DNA from: Croceibacter atlanticus HTCC2559
GTDB lineage: Bacteria; Bacteroidota; Bacteroidia; Flavobacteriales; Flavobacteriaceae
Assembly (NCBI RefSeq): GCF_000196315.1
Contig: NC_014230.1
Location: 2,566,501-2,630,500 of the forward strand
DNA length: 64,000 nt
Reading direction: 5' to 3'
Part shown: one piece after another, positions 23,083-33,877 of the stretch
How the letters are laid out: every line of letters begins with the position of its first letter
Numbering within the stretch: position 1 is the first letter of the stretch
Notes under the pieces: model-generated
The model's database searches: none
What the model was told of the DNA's origin: nothing
The model's input: only the letters and a program-made list of their open reading frames with translations
Made by a program: the position numbers and the translations under genes

Positions 23083-24885
23083 ATGGAGCATTTTATTGTA
23101 TCGGCTAGAAAATATAGACCCACAACCTTTGCAGATGTTGTAGGCCAACAAGCGATTACAAATACGCTAGTAAATGCTATTGAAAACAATCATTTAGCAC
23201 AAGCTTTATTGTTTACAGGACCTCGAGGTGTAGGTAAAACTACTTGCGCAAGGATTTTGGCAAAGAAGATTAATCAAGATGGTACAGATGTAGCAGAAGA
23301 TGAAGATTTTGCCTTTAATATTTTTGAGTTAGATGCTGCATCTAATAACTCTGTAGATGACATAAGAAACCTTATAGACCAAGTGCGTATACCACCACAA
23401 GTTGGTCATTATAAAGTTTATATTATAGATGAGGTACATATGTTATCTCAAGCTGCTTTTAATGCGTTCTTAAAAACATTAGAAGAGCCACCTAAACACG
23501 CAATCTTTATTTTAGCAACCACAGAGAAACATAAGATTATACCTACTATTCTTTCACGTTGTCAGATTTTTGATTTTAAACGTATTACTGTTACAGATGC
23601 TAAGCAATACCTTGCAAATATTGCAGAGAAAGAAGGTGTGAATGCAGAAGATGATGCATTACATATTATTGCACAAAAGGCAGATGGTGCAATGCGAGAT
23701 GCACTTTCTATTTATGATAGAGTTGTAAGTTTTAGTGGTAACAATCTTACAAGACAAGCTGTTACAGAAAATTTAAACGTATTAGATTACGATACGTATT
23801 TTGAAATGACAGATCATATTTTAAATAATAATATTCCTGAAGCATTAGTTCAGTTTAATACCATACTAAGTAAAGGTTTTGATGGTCATCATTTTATTGC
23901 AGGAATGGCCTCACATTTTAGAGATTTGTTAGTGTGCAAAAATCAAGAAACCATACAATTATTAGAAGTTGGCGACCAAACCAAACAACGCTATGTTAAG
24001 CAGTCTCAAGAAGCTTCTAAAGCCTTTTTAATTGAAGGTATTGAGCTCGCCAATTCTTGCGATCTAAAATATAAAACAAGTAGGAACCAACGTTTACTTG
24101 TCGAACTTTGTTTAATGCAGCTTGCCTCTATCACTTTTGATGGAGAAAAAAAAAACCGCAATAGTTTCATAATACCTGCAAGTCATTTTGCTAACAGAGA
24201 AACGCCTCCAAAACAAACCTTAGGAAACAGTAAGGTGAAAATTGCTGAAGAGCAAAAAACTATCATACAACAAGAAGAGCATCCTATAGCCTCACAAGCT
24301 TCAGAGGTTTCAGAACGCTTGCAACCTACAACTAAAGACACTTCTACTAATACTTTAGTAAAAGAAGATGTAACTACTGGTAATAAAGTCAATAGCGCTC
24401 CAAACATAGACCTTGGCGTAGCGCGTAAAAAAACTTCGGCGCTTTCTATGAAAGGCTTAAAGCGCAAAAAAGAAATCTTAGAAAAGAAACAAGAAGCAGA
24501 TGCCATTGGTAAGGATATGCCTAAGGAAGATTTTACAGAAGAACAGCTGCACGACGTTTGGAAAGCATATATAGATAAGATTAAGACCAAAGGCGGAAAA
24601 ATAATGGCATCTATCCTAGCTACAGATATCCCAAGAGTAGAAGGAACAAATTTATATATTCAACTTCCCAACGTTACCATGAAAACAGAAGTTGAAAGAC
24701 ACTCCTACCATCTTATGACGTTCTTAAAAAAGGAACTTCAGAATTATGACATTCAACTTTTTATTGATGTAAATGAAGAAGCTGCCAAAAAGTATGCGTT
24801 TACACCAATGGAAAAATACAACAAGCTTAGAGAGAAAAATCCATTAATTGATGAGCTTAGACAAACTTTTGATTTAGATATATAA
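23083..24885 (+). CDS. dnaX: DNA polymerase III subunit gamma/tau
   Basis: This 600-aa AAA+ clamp-loader subunit has Walker A GPRGVGKTT (about residues 46-54), Walker B VYIIDEVHML, sensor ATTEKHKIIPTILSRC and a long tau-like C-terminal region (about 370-600). The four-Cys zinc module normally between Walker A and B is missing: the stretch after LAKKIN is acidic and Cys-free. I have seen this in other flavobacterial DnaX proteins. The miaE gene starts 1 nt after the stop. No slippery A-run frameshift is obvious, although an A9 run near 24150 is worth noting. Confidence 0.95.
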   Translation: MEHFIVSARKYRPTTFADVVGQQAITNTLVNAIENNHLAQALLFTGPRGVGKTTCARILAKKINQDGTDVAEDEDFAFNIFELDAASNNSVDDIRNLIDQVRIPPQVGHYKVYIIDEVHMLSQAAFNAFLKTLEEPPKHAIFILATTEKHKIIPTILSRCQIFDFKRITVTDAKQYLANIAEKEGVNAEDDALHIIAQKADGAMRDALSIYDRVVSFSGNNLTRQAVTENLNVLDYDTYFEMTDHILNNNIPEALVQFNTILSKGFDGHHFIAGMASHFRDLLVCKNQETIQLLEVGDQTKQRYVKQSQEASKAFLIEGIELANSCDLKYKTSRNQRLLVELCLMQLASITFDGEKKNRNSFIIPASHFANRETPPKQTLGNSKVKIAEEQKTIIQQEEHPIASQASEVSERLQPTTKDTSTNTLVKEDVTTGNKVNSAPNIDLGVARKKTSALSMKGLKRKKEILEKKQEADAIGKDMPKEDFTEEQLHDVWKAYIDKIKTKGGKIMASILATDIPRVEGTNLYIQLPNVTMKTEVERHSYHLMTFLKKELQNYDIQLFIDVNEEAAKKYAFTPMEKYNKLREKNPLIDELRQTFDLDI

Positions 24886-24886
24886 T

Positions 24887-25468
24887 ATGCTTGGTTTAAA
24901 ACTTCCTACAGATCCTAGATGGGTTAATATTGTTGAAAAGAATATTGAAGACATTTTAACAGATCACGCTTTTTGCGAACAAAAAGCAGCCTCGACCGCC
25001 ATTAGCTTAATTGTAAGCTTTCCTGAATACACAGATTTAGTACAGGAAATGACTGCTCTAGTAAAAGAAGAAATTAGCCATTTTAAAATGGTTCATGATA
25101 AACTAATTGAAAGAGGATATACACTTGGCAGAGACAGAAGAGACGATTATGTTTTACAGTTATTAAAGTTTTTTCCTAAAGGCGGAAGTCGTACCACACA
25201 ATTAGTACACAGGCTTTTATATGCTGCTTTAATTGAAGCAAGAAGTTGTGAGCGTTTTAGATTACTTTCTGAAACTTTAAAAGATGAAACGCTAAGAGAG
25301 TTTTACAGAAAACTTATGGTTAGTGAAGCCAATCATTATACAATGTTTCTAAGTTTTGCAAGACAGTATGGCGAAACAAATGAAGTAAATGAGAAGTGGC
25401 AATCTTTACTTGATTATGAAGCAGAGATTATGAAAAACCTCAGCAAGTCTGAAACTATACACGGATAA
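24887..25468 (+). CDS. miaE: tRNA-(ms2io6A)-hydroxylase
   Basis: This 193-aa ferritin-like diiron enzyme has the MiaE signature: an Asp-Pro-Arg-Trp start, iron ligands in EEISHFKMVH, EARSCERF and SEANHYTMF. It hydroxylates the modified A37 of tRNAs that read U-starting codons, with O2 as oxidant. It directly follows dnaX in the same operon. Confidence 0.92.
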   Translation: MLGLKLPTDPRWVNIVEKNIEDILTDHAFCEQKAASTAISLIVSFPEYTDLVQEMTALVKEEISHFKMVHDKLIERGYTLGRDRRDDYVLQLLKFFPKGGSRTTQLVHRLLYAALIEARSCERFRLLSETLKDETLREFYRKLMVSEANHYTMFLSFARQYGETNEVNEKWQSLLDYEAEIMKNLSKSETIHG

Positions 25469-25476
25469 CAAAAAAA

Positions 25477-25509
25477 AAACGTCTGACAACAGATTGCCAG
25501 ACGTTTTTT
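25477..25509. terminator. Bidirectional terminator
   Basis: AAACGTCTG pairs with CAGACGTTT, with flanking A- and T-runs, between convergent miaE (+) and the OmpX-like gene (-). Confidence 0.85.
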
Positions 25510-25528
25510 AATATTTAAAAATAGTCTC

Positions 25529-26095
25529 TTATAACCTGTACCCTAAAGATACCTGTACGTAGCTATTCTTTATATCTTGATCTACATTAAGTTCATTTAC
25601 ATCTTCTGTAATGTTAGATAGACCATATACATAGCGTGCTTCAATAAAAAAGTTATCAGAAAGGTTAGCTCCTAAACCACCCGATACAGCATAATTTAAG
25701 TTATTAAAGTTATCGTTTTGGTCTTGTTCCCATTCCCAAATTTTTAAACCAACCTGTGGACCTAAATGAATGTTTAGATAATCTGTAACATTATATTTAA
25801 GCATTAACGGTAAATGTATGTAGTTAACTCTAAACTCCTCTAGTTTGCCACCTTGTGCAGAGTATTGCAGCTCTGGTTGAAATGAGAAAGATCTACTAAA
25901 AGGAATTTCAACAAAAAATGCTGCTTGAAATCCAACTCTAGCATCTATCTCATCTATTTCTGTAGCATCACTATTTAAACTAGACACGTTTATTCCAGCT
26001 TTAAATCCAGAAAGTACGCCTGTAACACGTTGTGCGTGGATAGAGAATACAGAAAGCAACGTAAACATTGCCGTTAAAAGGAAAAATCTTTTCAT
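25529..26095 (-). CDS. Outer membrane beta-barrel protein (PorT/OmpX-like)
   Basis: This 188-aa protein has a signal peptide (1-21) and an eight-strand-like barrel with alternating aromatic residues. It has GFKAGINVSSLNSDA at the N-terminus, FSFQPELQYSAQGG, YIHLPLMLKYN, a LGPQVGLKI turn and a C-terminal YVQVSLGYRL strand. It shares this layout with the two barrels at 40423 and 41122, so all three are paralogues. Substrate or role is unknown. Confidence 0.85.
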   Translation of the reverse strand: MKRFFLLTAMFTLLSVFSIHAQRVTGVLSGFKAGINVSSLNSDATEIDEIDARVGFQAAFFVEIPFSRSFSFQPELQYSAQGGKLEEFRVNYIHLPLMLKYNVTDYLNIHLGPQVGLKIWEWEQDQNDNFNNLNYAVSGGLGANLSDNFFIEARYVYGLSNITEDVNELNVDQDIKNSYVQVSLGYRL

Positions 26096-26263
26096 AAGAA
26101 AACAAGTTAAAATATTGATTATCTAAGTTATGACTAATTTAATGGTATTATTTAATAAACTTTATAACAATCCCATTTTTCTTCTTAATGTCTATTTATA
26201 GGCTAAAGATAAGCATAAATATATTCATTTTAAGATAACATTAACAATTGAGATCTATTCTAC

Positions 26264-27163
26264 TTATGATTGTTTTAAGCGATCATTATAAAGAGATTTC
26301 ACAATACCATCTGCCAATCCTATTTTAGGGACAAAAATTTTGCTGCTTCTACTCCATTTCATAGCACTTAAATAAATACGCATAGCTGGTATTACCACAT
26401 CTGCTCTATCTGTATTCATGTTAAGTTGTGTAATGCGCTCCTCATAGGTTAATGAGTTAAGCATTTGATAGTAAGAACTCAAGTAAAAGTAAGATAATGG
26501 CTTGCCAATAGTTTTACCACTATACTTGTACACGTGGTTAATGTTACCTCCAGAACCTATTAACTCAATCTTTGTATAAGGCTTAGTGGTTGTTTTAATC
26601 CATTTTTCAACATCTTCCCACATCGAGTTTACCACTGTATCATCTAGCAGTCTTACTGTTCCTAGTTTAAATGATTTTGAAGCAATTGTTTTCCCACTTG
26701 CGTAAAAAGTAAACTCTGTACTACCACCACCAACATCTACATACAGGTAATTTTTATCAGACTGTATAAGGTTATGTAAATCTGTTGCTGCAATAATTGC
26801 AGCTTCATCATTACCATCTATAATTTCAATATTAATCCCGGTTTTTTTAAGAATAGTATTTGCAACTTCTTCACCATTTTTGGCTTCTCTCATTGCAGAC
26901 GTGGCACAAGCTCTATAAGTTTCGATTTTATGAGAAGTCATGAGCAGCTTAAAGGCCGTCATAGTATCAATCATTCTATCTATATTCTCCTTAGATATTT
27001 CGCCACCTAAAAACACATCTGCACCTAACCTAATTGGTACTCTTACCAGACTCCTTTTTTTAAAAATTGGTTCTTTATCTGGTTGCTCTATTATTGTCAT
27101 CACTAACAATCTTACCGCATTCGAGCCAATATCTATGGCAGCATATGTTCTTATATTTAACAC
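26264..27163 (-). CDS. ppx: Exopolyphosphatase/GppA family phosphatase
   Basis: This 299-aa ASKHA-fold protein has the phosphate loops AAIDIGSNAVRLL and YVDVGGGSTEFT, and corresponds to the short Ppx/GppA form without the C-terminal HD domain. It removes phosphate from polyphosphate ends or from pppGpp. Its ATG overlaps the last base of the ppk1 stop codon, so synthesis and breakdown of polyphosphate are co-expressed. Confidence 0.88.
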   Translation of the reverse strand: MLNIRTYAAIDIGSNAVRLLVMTIIEQPDKEPIFKKRSLVRVPIRLGADVFLGGEISKENIDRMIDTMTAFKLLMTSHKIETYRACATSAMREAKNGEEVANTILKKTGINIEIIDGNDEAAIIAATDLHNLIQSDKNYLYVDVGGGSTEFTFYASGKTIASKSFKLGTVRLLDDTVVNSMWEDVEKWIKTTTKPYTKIELIGSGGNINHVYKYSGKTIGKPLSYFYLSSYYQMLNSLTYEERITQLNMNTDRADVVIPAMRIYLSAMKWSRSSKIFVPKIGLADGIVKSLYNDRLKQS

Positions 27164-29265
27164 TATATATTTAAGCTTTTATTTTTATTAAGATAATACT
27201 CGTAAGTCTTGAACTGACTTCTAATTTTAGGACCTATTGCTTTTTTATAGGCGTTGTCTTCTTTTGCTGAAAACACGCGTGCTTTTACATTGTCACTCCA
27301 ACATATATCGAAAGTATCTAACAGCTCTTGTTTAATATCTTCGTCATAAATAGGACAAGAAATCTCGACTCTGTTATCTAAGTTTCTCGACATTAAATCT
27401 GCTGAAGAAATATAGATTTTAGAATCACTTCCTTTTCCAAAGATATATAATCTAGGATGTTCTAAAAATTTATCGATAATGCTTATGGCTTCTATATTCT
27501 CACTCATACCTTCCACGCCAGGAATTAGACTGTTAATACCTCTAATAATTAACTTTATTTTTACGCCAGCTCTGCTTGCTTCATAAAGTTTATCAATCAT
27601 TGGGTAATCACAAAGGCTGTTTAGCTTCATTTTTATTTCTGCAGGCTTGCCTAACCTTGCAAGATTTATTTCATTCTGAATTAATTTTAGCAATCCAGAC
27701 CTTGTATAATGAGGACTTACCAATAAATGTTTATACCTGCTAACCTTGTAGTTTATCTCAAAGAAGTTAAATACTTTATTTACCTCTTTAAGAATTTTTT
27801 GATTGGCAGTAAACAATGTATAATCTGTATAAATCCTTGCAGTAGATTCATTAAAGTTACCAGTACTTATAAAGCCGTAGCGTTTCATACCATCTTTTTC
27901 CTCACGTTCAATCACACAAGCTTTACAGTGCACTTTTAGGCCTGTAACACCAAAAATCAACTTTACACCTTCACGCTGCATTTGCTCGGCATACTTAATG
28001 TTTGCAGCTTCATCAAAACGTGCTTGCAATTCAATTTGTACTGTTACTTTTTTACCGTTTTTAACTGCATTAATTAATGAGCTGGCAATATGAGATATCT
28101 TAGCCAACCTATATATTGTAATCTTTACAGATCTTACAGTTGGATCTAAAGCAGCTTCTCTTAAAAATTTAACTGTATATGAAAATGTGTGATATGGTGC
28201 ATATTGCAGCACATCTTTCTCTGATATCTGTTTTAACAAACTTCCCTGAATATTAAAATTTGCTATAGGCAAAGGTTCTACTTTTTCATACAGATACTTA
28301 CCTTCACTTAAACTAGGAAAACTCATATAGTCTCTCCTATTGTGGTAACGACCACCAGGAATTATACTATCATTATTGTCTATACCCATCATATTCATTA
28401 AGAAGGTAAGCGTATCTTTTCCTATCTTCTTATCATACACAAAGCGTACAGGATCTCCTTCTACTCTATCCTTAACACTTAATGATATTTTCTCGATGAA
28501 ACTTTTACTCAAATCACTATCCATATCCAGCTCTGCATCTCTGGTAATTTTAATCATATGCGCAGTGATACTTTCAAAATTAAAGATGTTAAATATGGTT
28601 TGAAGATTCGCCCTAATTAAATCGTCTAGAATTATAATTTGTTGTTTACCATCTTTCTCTGGCATAACAACAAAGCGCTCTATATCTTTAGGGATTTCAA
28701 TTAGTATATATTTTTTTTCACGCTGTGGTTTTCCTATAATTTTTTTTATGCCCTTAGGTTCTTCAACCTCATTCATAACCATCTTTACAGCTAGGTATGC
28801 AGCTGTATCTTTAAGTCTAGGAAGTTCAACCAGATCATTTAATACTATGGTAACTAATGCAGGACTTACTTTTTGTAGAAAGTAATTTTTACACCATAGT
28901 TGTTGCTCTTCAGACAAGTTAGTTTCATTTAGGAAAAGAATATTTTCCTCTGCCATTTCCTTCTGAATAGCTTTAAGTATTGTTAAGCTCTCGGTTTGCT
29001 GCTCAATAACAATTTTGGTTATTTTCTCTAATAAATCTGAAGCTTTTATACCTCCCAAAATGCTTTTAGCACCTTTGCCAGCTAAGTCTATTCGCTTTAT
29101 TGTAGCGTATCTTACCTTAAAGAATTCGTCTAAGTTGTTTGAAAAAATTCCTATAAATCTTAAGCGCTCTATTAAGGGTACTTTTATATCTGCTGCTTCC
29201 TGTAAAACTCGGGCATTAAATTGTAACCAGCTTAATTCCCGGTTTACATATTGGTTATCGTGCAT
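27163..29265 (-). CDS. ppk1: Polyphosphate kinase 1
   Basis: This 700-aa protein has the full PPK1 domain order: N domain (NRELSWLQFNARVLQEA), head, and two phospholipase-D-like catalytic domains. The autophosphorylated His lies in the VHCKACVIE region, and CDYPMIDKLYEASRAGVKIKLIIRG is in the C-terminal part. It makes polyphosphate from ATP at the inner membrane. It is flanked within 1 nt by ppx and a SixA-like gene in one operon. Confidence 0.95.
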   Translation of the reverse strand: MHDNQYVNRELSWLQFNARVLQEAADIKVPLIERLRFIGIFSNNLDEFFKVRYATIKRIDLAGKGAKSILGGIKASDLLEKITKIVIEQQTESLTILKAIQKEMAEENILFLNETNLSEEQQLWCKNYFLQKVSPALVTIVLNDLVELPRLKDTAAYLAVKMVMNEVEEPKGIKKIIGKPQREKKYILIEIPKDIERFVVMPEKDGKQQIIILDDLIRANLQTIFNIFNFESITAHMIKITRDAELDMDSDLSKSFIEKISLSVKDRVEGDPVRFVYDKKIGKDTLTFLMNMMGIDNNDSIIPGGRYHNRRDYMSFPSLSEGKYLYEKVEPLPIANFNIQGSLLKQISEKDVLQYAPYHTFSYTVKFLREAALDPTVRSVKITIYRLAKISHIASSLINAVKNGKKVTVQIELQARFDEAANIKYAEQMQREGVKLIFGVTGLKVHCKACVIEREEKDGMKRYGFISTGNFNESTARIYTDYTLFTANQKILKEVNKVFNFFEINYKVSRYKHLLVSPHYTRSGLLKLIQNEINLARLGKPAEIKMKLNSLCDYPMIDKLYEASRAGVKIKLIIRGINSLIPGVEGMSENIEAISIIDKFLEHPRLYIFGKGSDSKIYISSADLMSRNLDNRVEISCPIYDEDIKQELLDTFDICWSDNVKARVFSAKEDNAYKKAIGPKIRSQFKTYEYYLNKNKSLNI

Positions 29266-29751
29266 CTACTTTAAATGTTTTGGGAATAATGTCTTTATTG
29301 TTTGTCCTTCTTTAATTTGTGTCCAACGTTCTACTTTAAAGTCTATAATTACAAGGCCTGTTGTTGGTATATTATCTATATACTCACTGCCTATATCATT
29401 AGCTAAAAATGTTAAGGCGTTATTATGGCCAAAAACCATTAACGTATCTATACTTTCTTTACAACCTTTTATAATGTGCTTTAGCTCACGCTCGTCGAAA
29501 GTGTAAAGTTTAGGATCTACAATAAATTTATCATCTGGAATCTCTAGCGTTGCCTTAAATATATTAGCTGTGGTGTTTGCTCTTACAGCATCACTAGTTA
29601 GTACTAATTCTGGGTTTTTATAACTTTCCTTATAGGCTTTAGAAATAAGTATGCCATCTGTATTGCCTCTAGATTTTAAAGGGCGTTGCCTATCTGGAAG
29701 GTTAGTTTCCCAAGATGATTTACCATGTCTTACTAAAATTAGTCTTTTCAT
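29266..29751 (-). CDS. SixA-like histidine phosphatase
   Basis: This 161-aa member of the histidine phosphatase superfamily has the N-terminal RHGKSSW motif (catalytic His at about residue 9) and a second His in FGHNNAL. SixA dephosphorylates phospho-His on histidine phosphotransfer proteins and PTS proteins. The gene touches ppk1 with no gap and follows pdxH by 4 nt, in a pdxH-sixA-ppk1-ppx operon. Confidence 0.87.
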   Translation of the reverse strand: MKRLILVRHGKSSWETNLPDRQRPLKSRGNTDGILISKAYKESYKNPELVLTSDAVRANTTANIFKATLEIPDDKFIVDPKLYTFDERELKHIIKGCKESIDTLMVFGHNNALTFLANDIGSEYIDNIPTTGLVIIDFKVERWTQIKEGQTIKTLFPKHLK

Positions 29752-29755
29752 AATG

Positions 29756-30397
29756 CTAAGGTTCTAGGCGTCTATGACTCCAAGTGTTATTTGTATTTGT
29801 ATAAAGGATCCTATCATGTAACCTATTTGGTCTTCCTTGCCAAAACTCGAACGTTTCTGGTTTTATTAAAAATCCGCCCCAAAAATCTGGTTTTGGAATT
29901 GGCTTATCTTCAAACTTAGTTTTAAGTTGCTGTAAGCGTTCTTCTATAACTTTTCTTGATGCCACCATACTACTTTGGTGAGATGCCCAAGCACCTAACT
30001 GGCTTCCTCTAGGTCTGCTATTAAAATAGGCTTGAGATTTTTCTTCAGAAACCTTTTCAACAGTTCCTTTAATTATTATTTGTCTTTCCAATGGTGGCCA
30101 AAAAAAGGACATACATACCTTTGGGTTGTAAGCAATACTTTCTGCTTTTTCTGATGTATAATTGGTATAAAAAATAAAGCCTTCTTGAGAAAACTCCTTA
30201 AGCAAAACCACTCTGGATTTTGGAAATCCATCTTTACCTAGTGTAGACAACGTCATTGCATTAACCTCTAAGATATCTTCACAAGCTTCTGCAGTTTTAA
30301 ACCAGTCTTCAAACTGTGCCAAAGGTTGGTCTCTTAATGCCGTTTCGACCAAGGTATCTTTCTCGTAGGATTGTCTGTAGTCCTCTATGTTTTTCAT
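29756..30397 (-). CDS. pdxH: Pyridoxamine 5'-phosphate oxidase
   Basis: This 213-aa FMN flavoprotein has the PdxH signature: LSTLGKDGFPKSRVVLLKEF, FYTNYTSEKAESI, RPRGSQLGAWASHQS, and a C-terminal FEFWQGRPNRLHDR that binds substrate. It makes pyridoxal phosphate from pyridoxamine or pyridoxine phosphate. It leads the polyphosphate operon, though there is no known functional link. Confidence 0.95.
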   Translation of the reverse strand: MKNIEDYRQSYEKDTLVETALRDQPLAQFEDWFKTAEACEDILEVNAMTLSTLGKDGFPKSRVVLLKEFSQEGFIFYTNYTSEKAESIAYNPKVCMSFFWPPLERQIIIKGTVEKVSEEKSQAYFNSRPRGSQLGAWASHQSSMVASRKVIEERLQQLKTKFEDKPIPKPDFWGGFLIKPETFEFWQGRPNRLHDRILYTNTNNTWSHRRLEP

Positions 30398-30506
30398 ATA
30401 GGTTAAAGATATTAAGAAATAAGTTTTTAGTTATAAAAACAATGTTACATTTTCGTTTAAAATAGACAATGTAAAACTATATCTACTTCAACATTTCTTA
30501 AAATAA

Positions 30507-30540
30507 AAAACACCTGTAATTTATATTTTACAGGTGTTTT
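30507..30540. terminator. Terminator between ABC-F gene and pdxH
   Basis: A 13-bp stem AAAACACCTGTAA/TTACAGGTGTTTT with A/T runs lies downstream of the ABC-F gene on the minus strand. Confidence 0.85.
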
Positions 30541-30564
30541 AAAATTTATATTAAAATACAGGTG

Positions 30565-32229
<1,665 letters not shown>

Positions 32230-32335
32230 TTAAAGAGATTAATAAAAGATTAACGATTACAGATTTCCATTTAACTACTGATTAACAATGTAGAATTTGA
32301 AGTAGCATTACATTTACCCACAACTAATTTACAAA

Positions 32336-33772
32336 GTGAGGTCAACACTACTAGTTCTATTTTTATTTACGCTTCTTTTAAATTCTTGCAAATCAGAGAA
32401 TACTAAAGGATATGCTATTTTTAGTGGTCAAATCGTAAATCCTACAGCTACCAATATATACCTAAAGAAATTTGGAAAGGTTGTAGACTCTTCCAAAGTA
32501 GACGATTTTAATAGGTTTTCTTTTAAAATTAATAATCCTGACGATGGCTTATATGAGTTTTCGTATAATAAGGAAAGCCAACTAATTTATATTGAAGAAA
32601 ATGATAGCATCCTACTCCATATAAATACATTTAATTTTGACGAGTCAATAGCTTTTAGCGGTGAAGGTTACAAGAAAAATAACTTTATTACCAGTTTGTA
32701 TTTACAAAATGAATTGGCTGAAGATTTCTTAGTTAGAAACAGTGCTTTAAAACCACATCTTGTCTCTGCTAAAATTGAAGACCAACTTAATCGAAATTTA
32801 GCGCAGATTGAAAAAATCGCTTCACAGGAAAACTTATCTAAAGACTATTTAAAGTTTGCTAAGAAAGCAGCGCATCTTCAATATTATGACCTAAAAGAAC
32901 GTTTTTACTTTTTCATCTCTAAGTACTACCCAGAAAAAAGAAAGCTCTTTACTAAAGAGTATTTTAGCTATAGAGAAGATTTAGAATTTAATGATGAAGA
33001 GTTTCAATATTACTATACCAACATTAGACTTTTAGACAACTACCTAAAAAACAAGGTTTTTGATATTTGTATAAAAGAACATACAGAAGTTTTAGATTGT
33101 ACTAAAAACAATGATTTTAATAATATAGAGCTTAAAGCCAACTTACTAGATTCAATTACAAATTTACCTGTTCTTAAAGACAGATTTTACAATAGGTTTG
33201 GAAAACAAGGTGTTTTATTAAGTAATGATACTATAACATCTCAAAAAACCATAAAATTATTAAGTAACTTAGGGTATAATAAAGATGGTATACAAGAACT
33301 TAAAAATCTGTTATATCTTCAAAAATTATTTTTGCCTGGAAGTAATATGGCTTCAGTAAGAGTTGTAGATGTAGATAAAAACACATCTACTTTAAAGGAA
33401 ATTATTAATAAGCCAACAATATTACACAGTTGGAATATCGATTCTTATTTGCACCACAGTACTAATCACAAGAAAATACGCAATCTTAGTGAAAAATATC
33501 CTGAAGTAGATTTTATAGGTATTACAACAGATTATGCAAATTTCTCTGAAGACCCAACGTCTGTAAATCCTTGGATTAAGACTATTGAAGAGTATAACTA
33601 TAATCCAGAAAAAGAATACCATATATTAACATCTCCGGTAGCTTCTAAACTGCTAAAGAACTATACCAATAAAGTTATTTTTGTAGATAAACAAGGTACA
33701 ATTGTCATTGGTGCAACACTTTTAAATGACTCTGATTTTGAGCAAATCATCCTGGAATTTCTTAACCAGTAA
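32336..33772 (+). CDS. Lipoprotein with cysteine-less thioredoxin fold, copy 1
   Basis: This 478-aa lipoprotein has signal and lipobox LLLNSCKS. An N-terminal beta domain like the DUF4369 region of TlpA-family proteins (about 25-110, with FDESIAFSGEGYKKNNF) is followed by a helical middle (about 120-340) and a C-terminal thioredoxin-like domain (about 345-478). At the position of the CXXC motif it has HSWNIDSYLHHS, with no Cys, so it cannot be a disulfide reductase. Start is GTG. It is the first of three tandem paralogues. Confidence 0.75.
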   Translation: MRSTLLVLFLFTLLLNSCKSENTKGYAIFSGQIVNPTATNIYLKKFGKVVDSSKVDDFNRFSFKINNPDDGLYEFSYNKESQLIYIEENDSILLHINTFNFDESIAFSGEGYKKNNFITSLYLQNELAEDFLVRNSALKPHLVSAKIEDQLNRNLAQIEKIASQENLSKDYLKFAKKAAHLQYYDLKERFYFFISKYYPEKRKLFTKEYFSYREDLEFNDEEFQYYYTNIRLLDNYLKNKVFDICIKEHTEVLDCTKNNDFNNIELKANLLDSITNLPVLKDRFYNRFGKQGVLLSNDTITSQKTIKLLSNLGYNKDGIQELKNLLYLQKLFLPGSNMASVRVVDVDKNTSTLKEIINKPTILHSWNIDSYLHHSTNHKKIRNLSEKYPEVDFIGITTDYANFSEDPTSVNPWIKTIEEYNYNPEKEYHILTSPVASKLLKNYTNKVIFVDKQGTIVIGATLLNDSDFEQIILEFLNQ

Positions 33773-33877
33773 CAAGATCTTCAATTAACATATTTTAACA
33801 GTTTTTAACAAAAGTTTGTATATAATCACGTTAACTTGCATAGTTTATAAAACTTCAACAAATCTTAGAGGTTAAAT

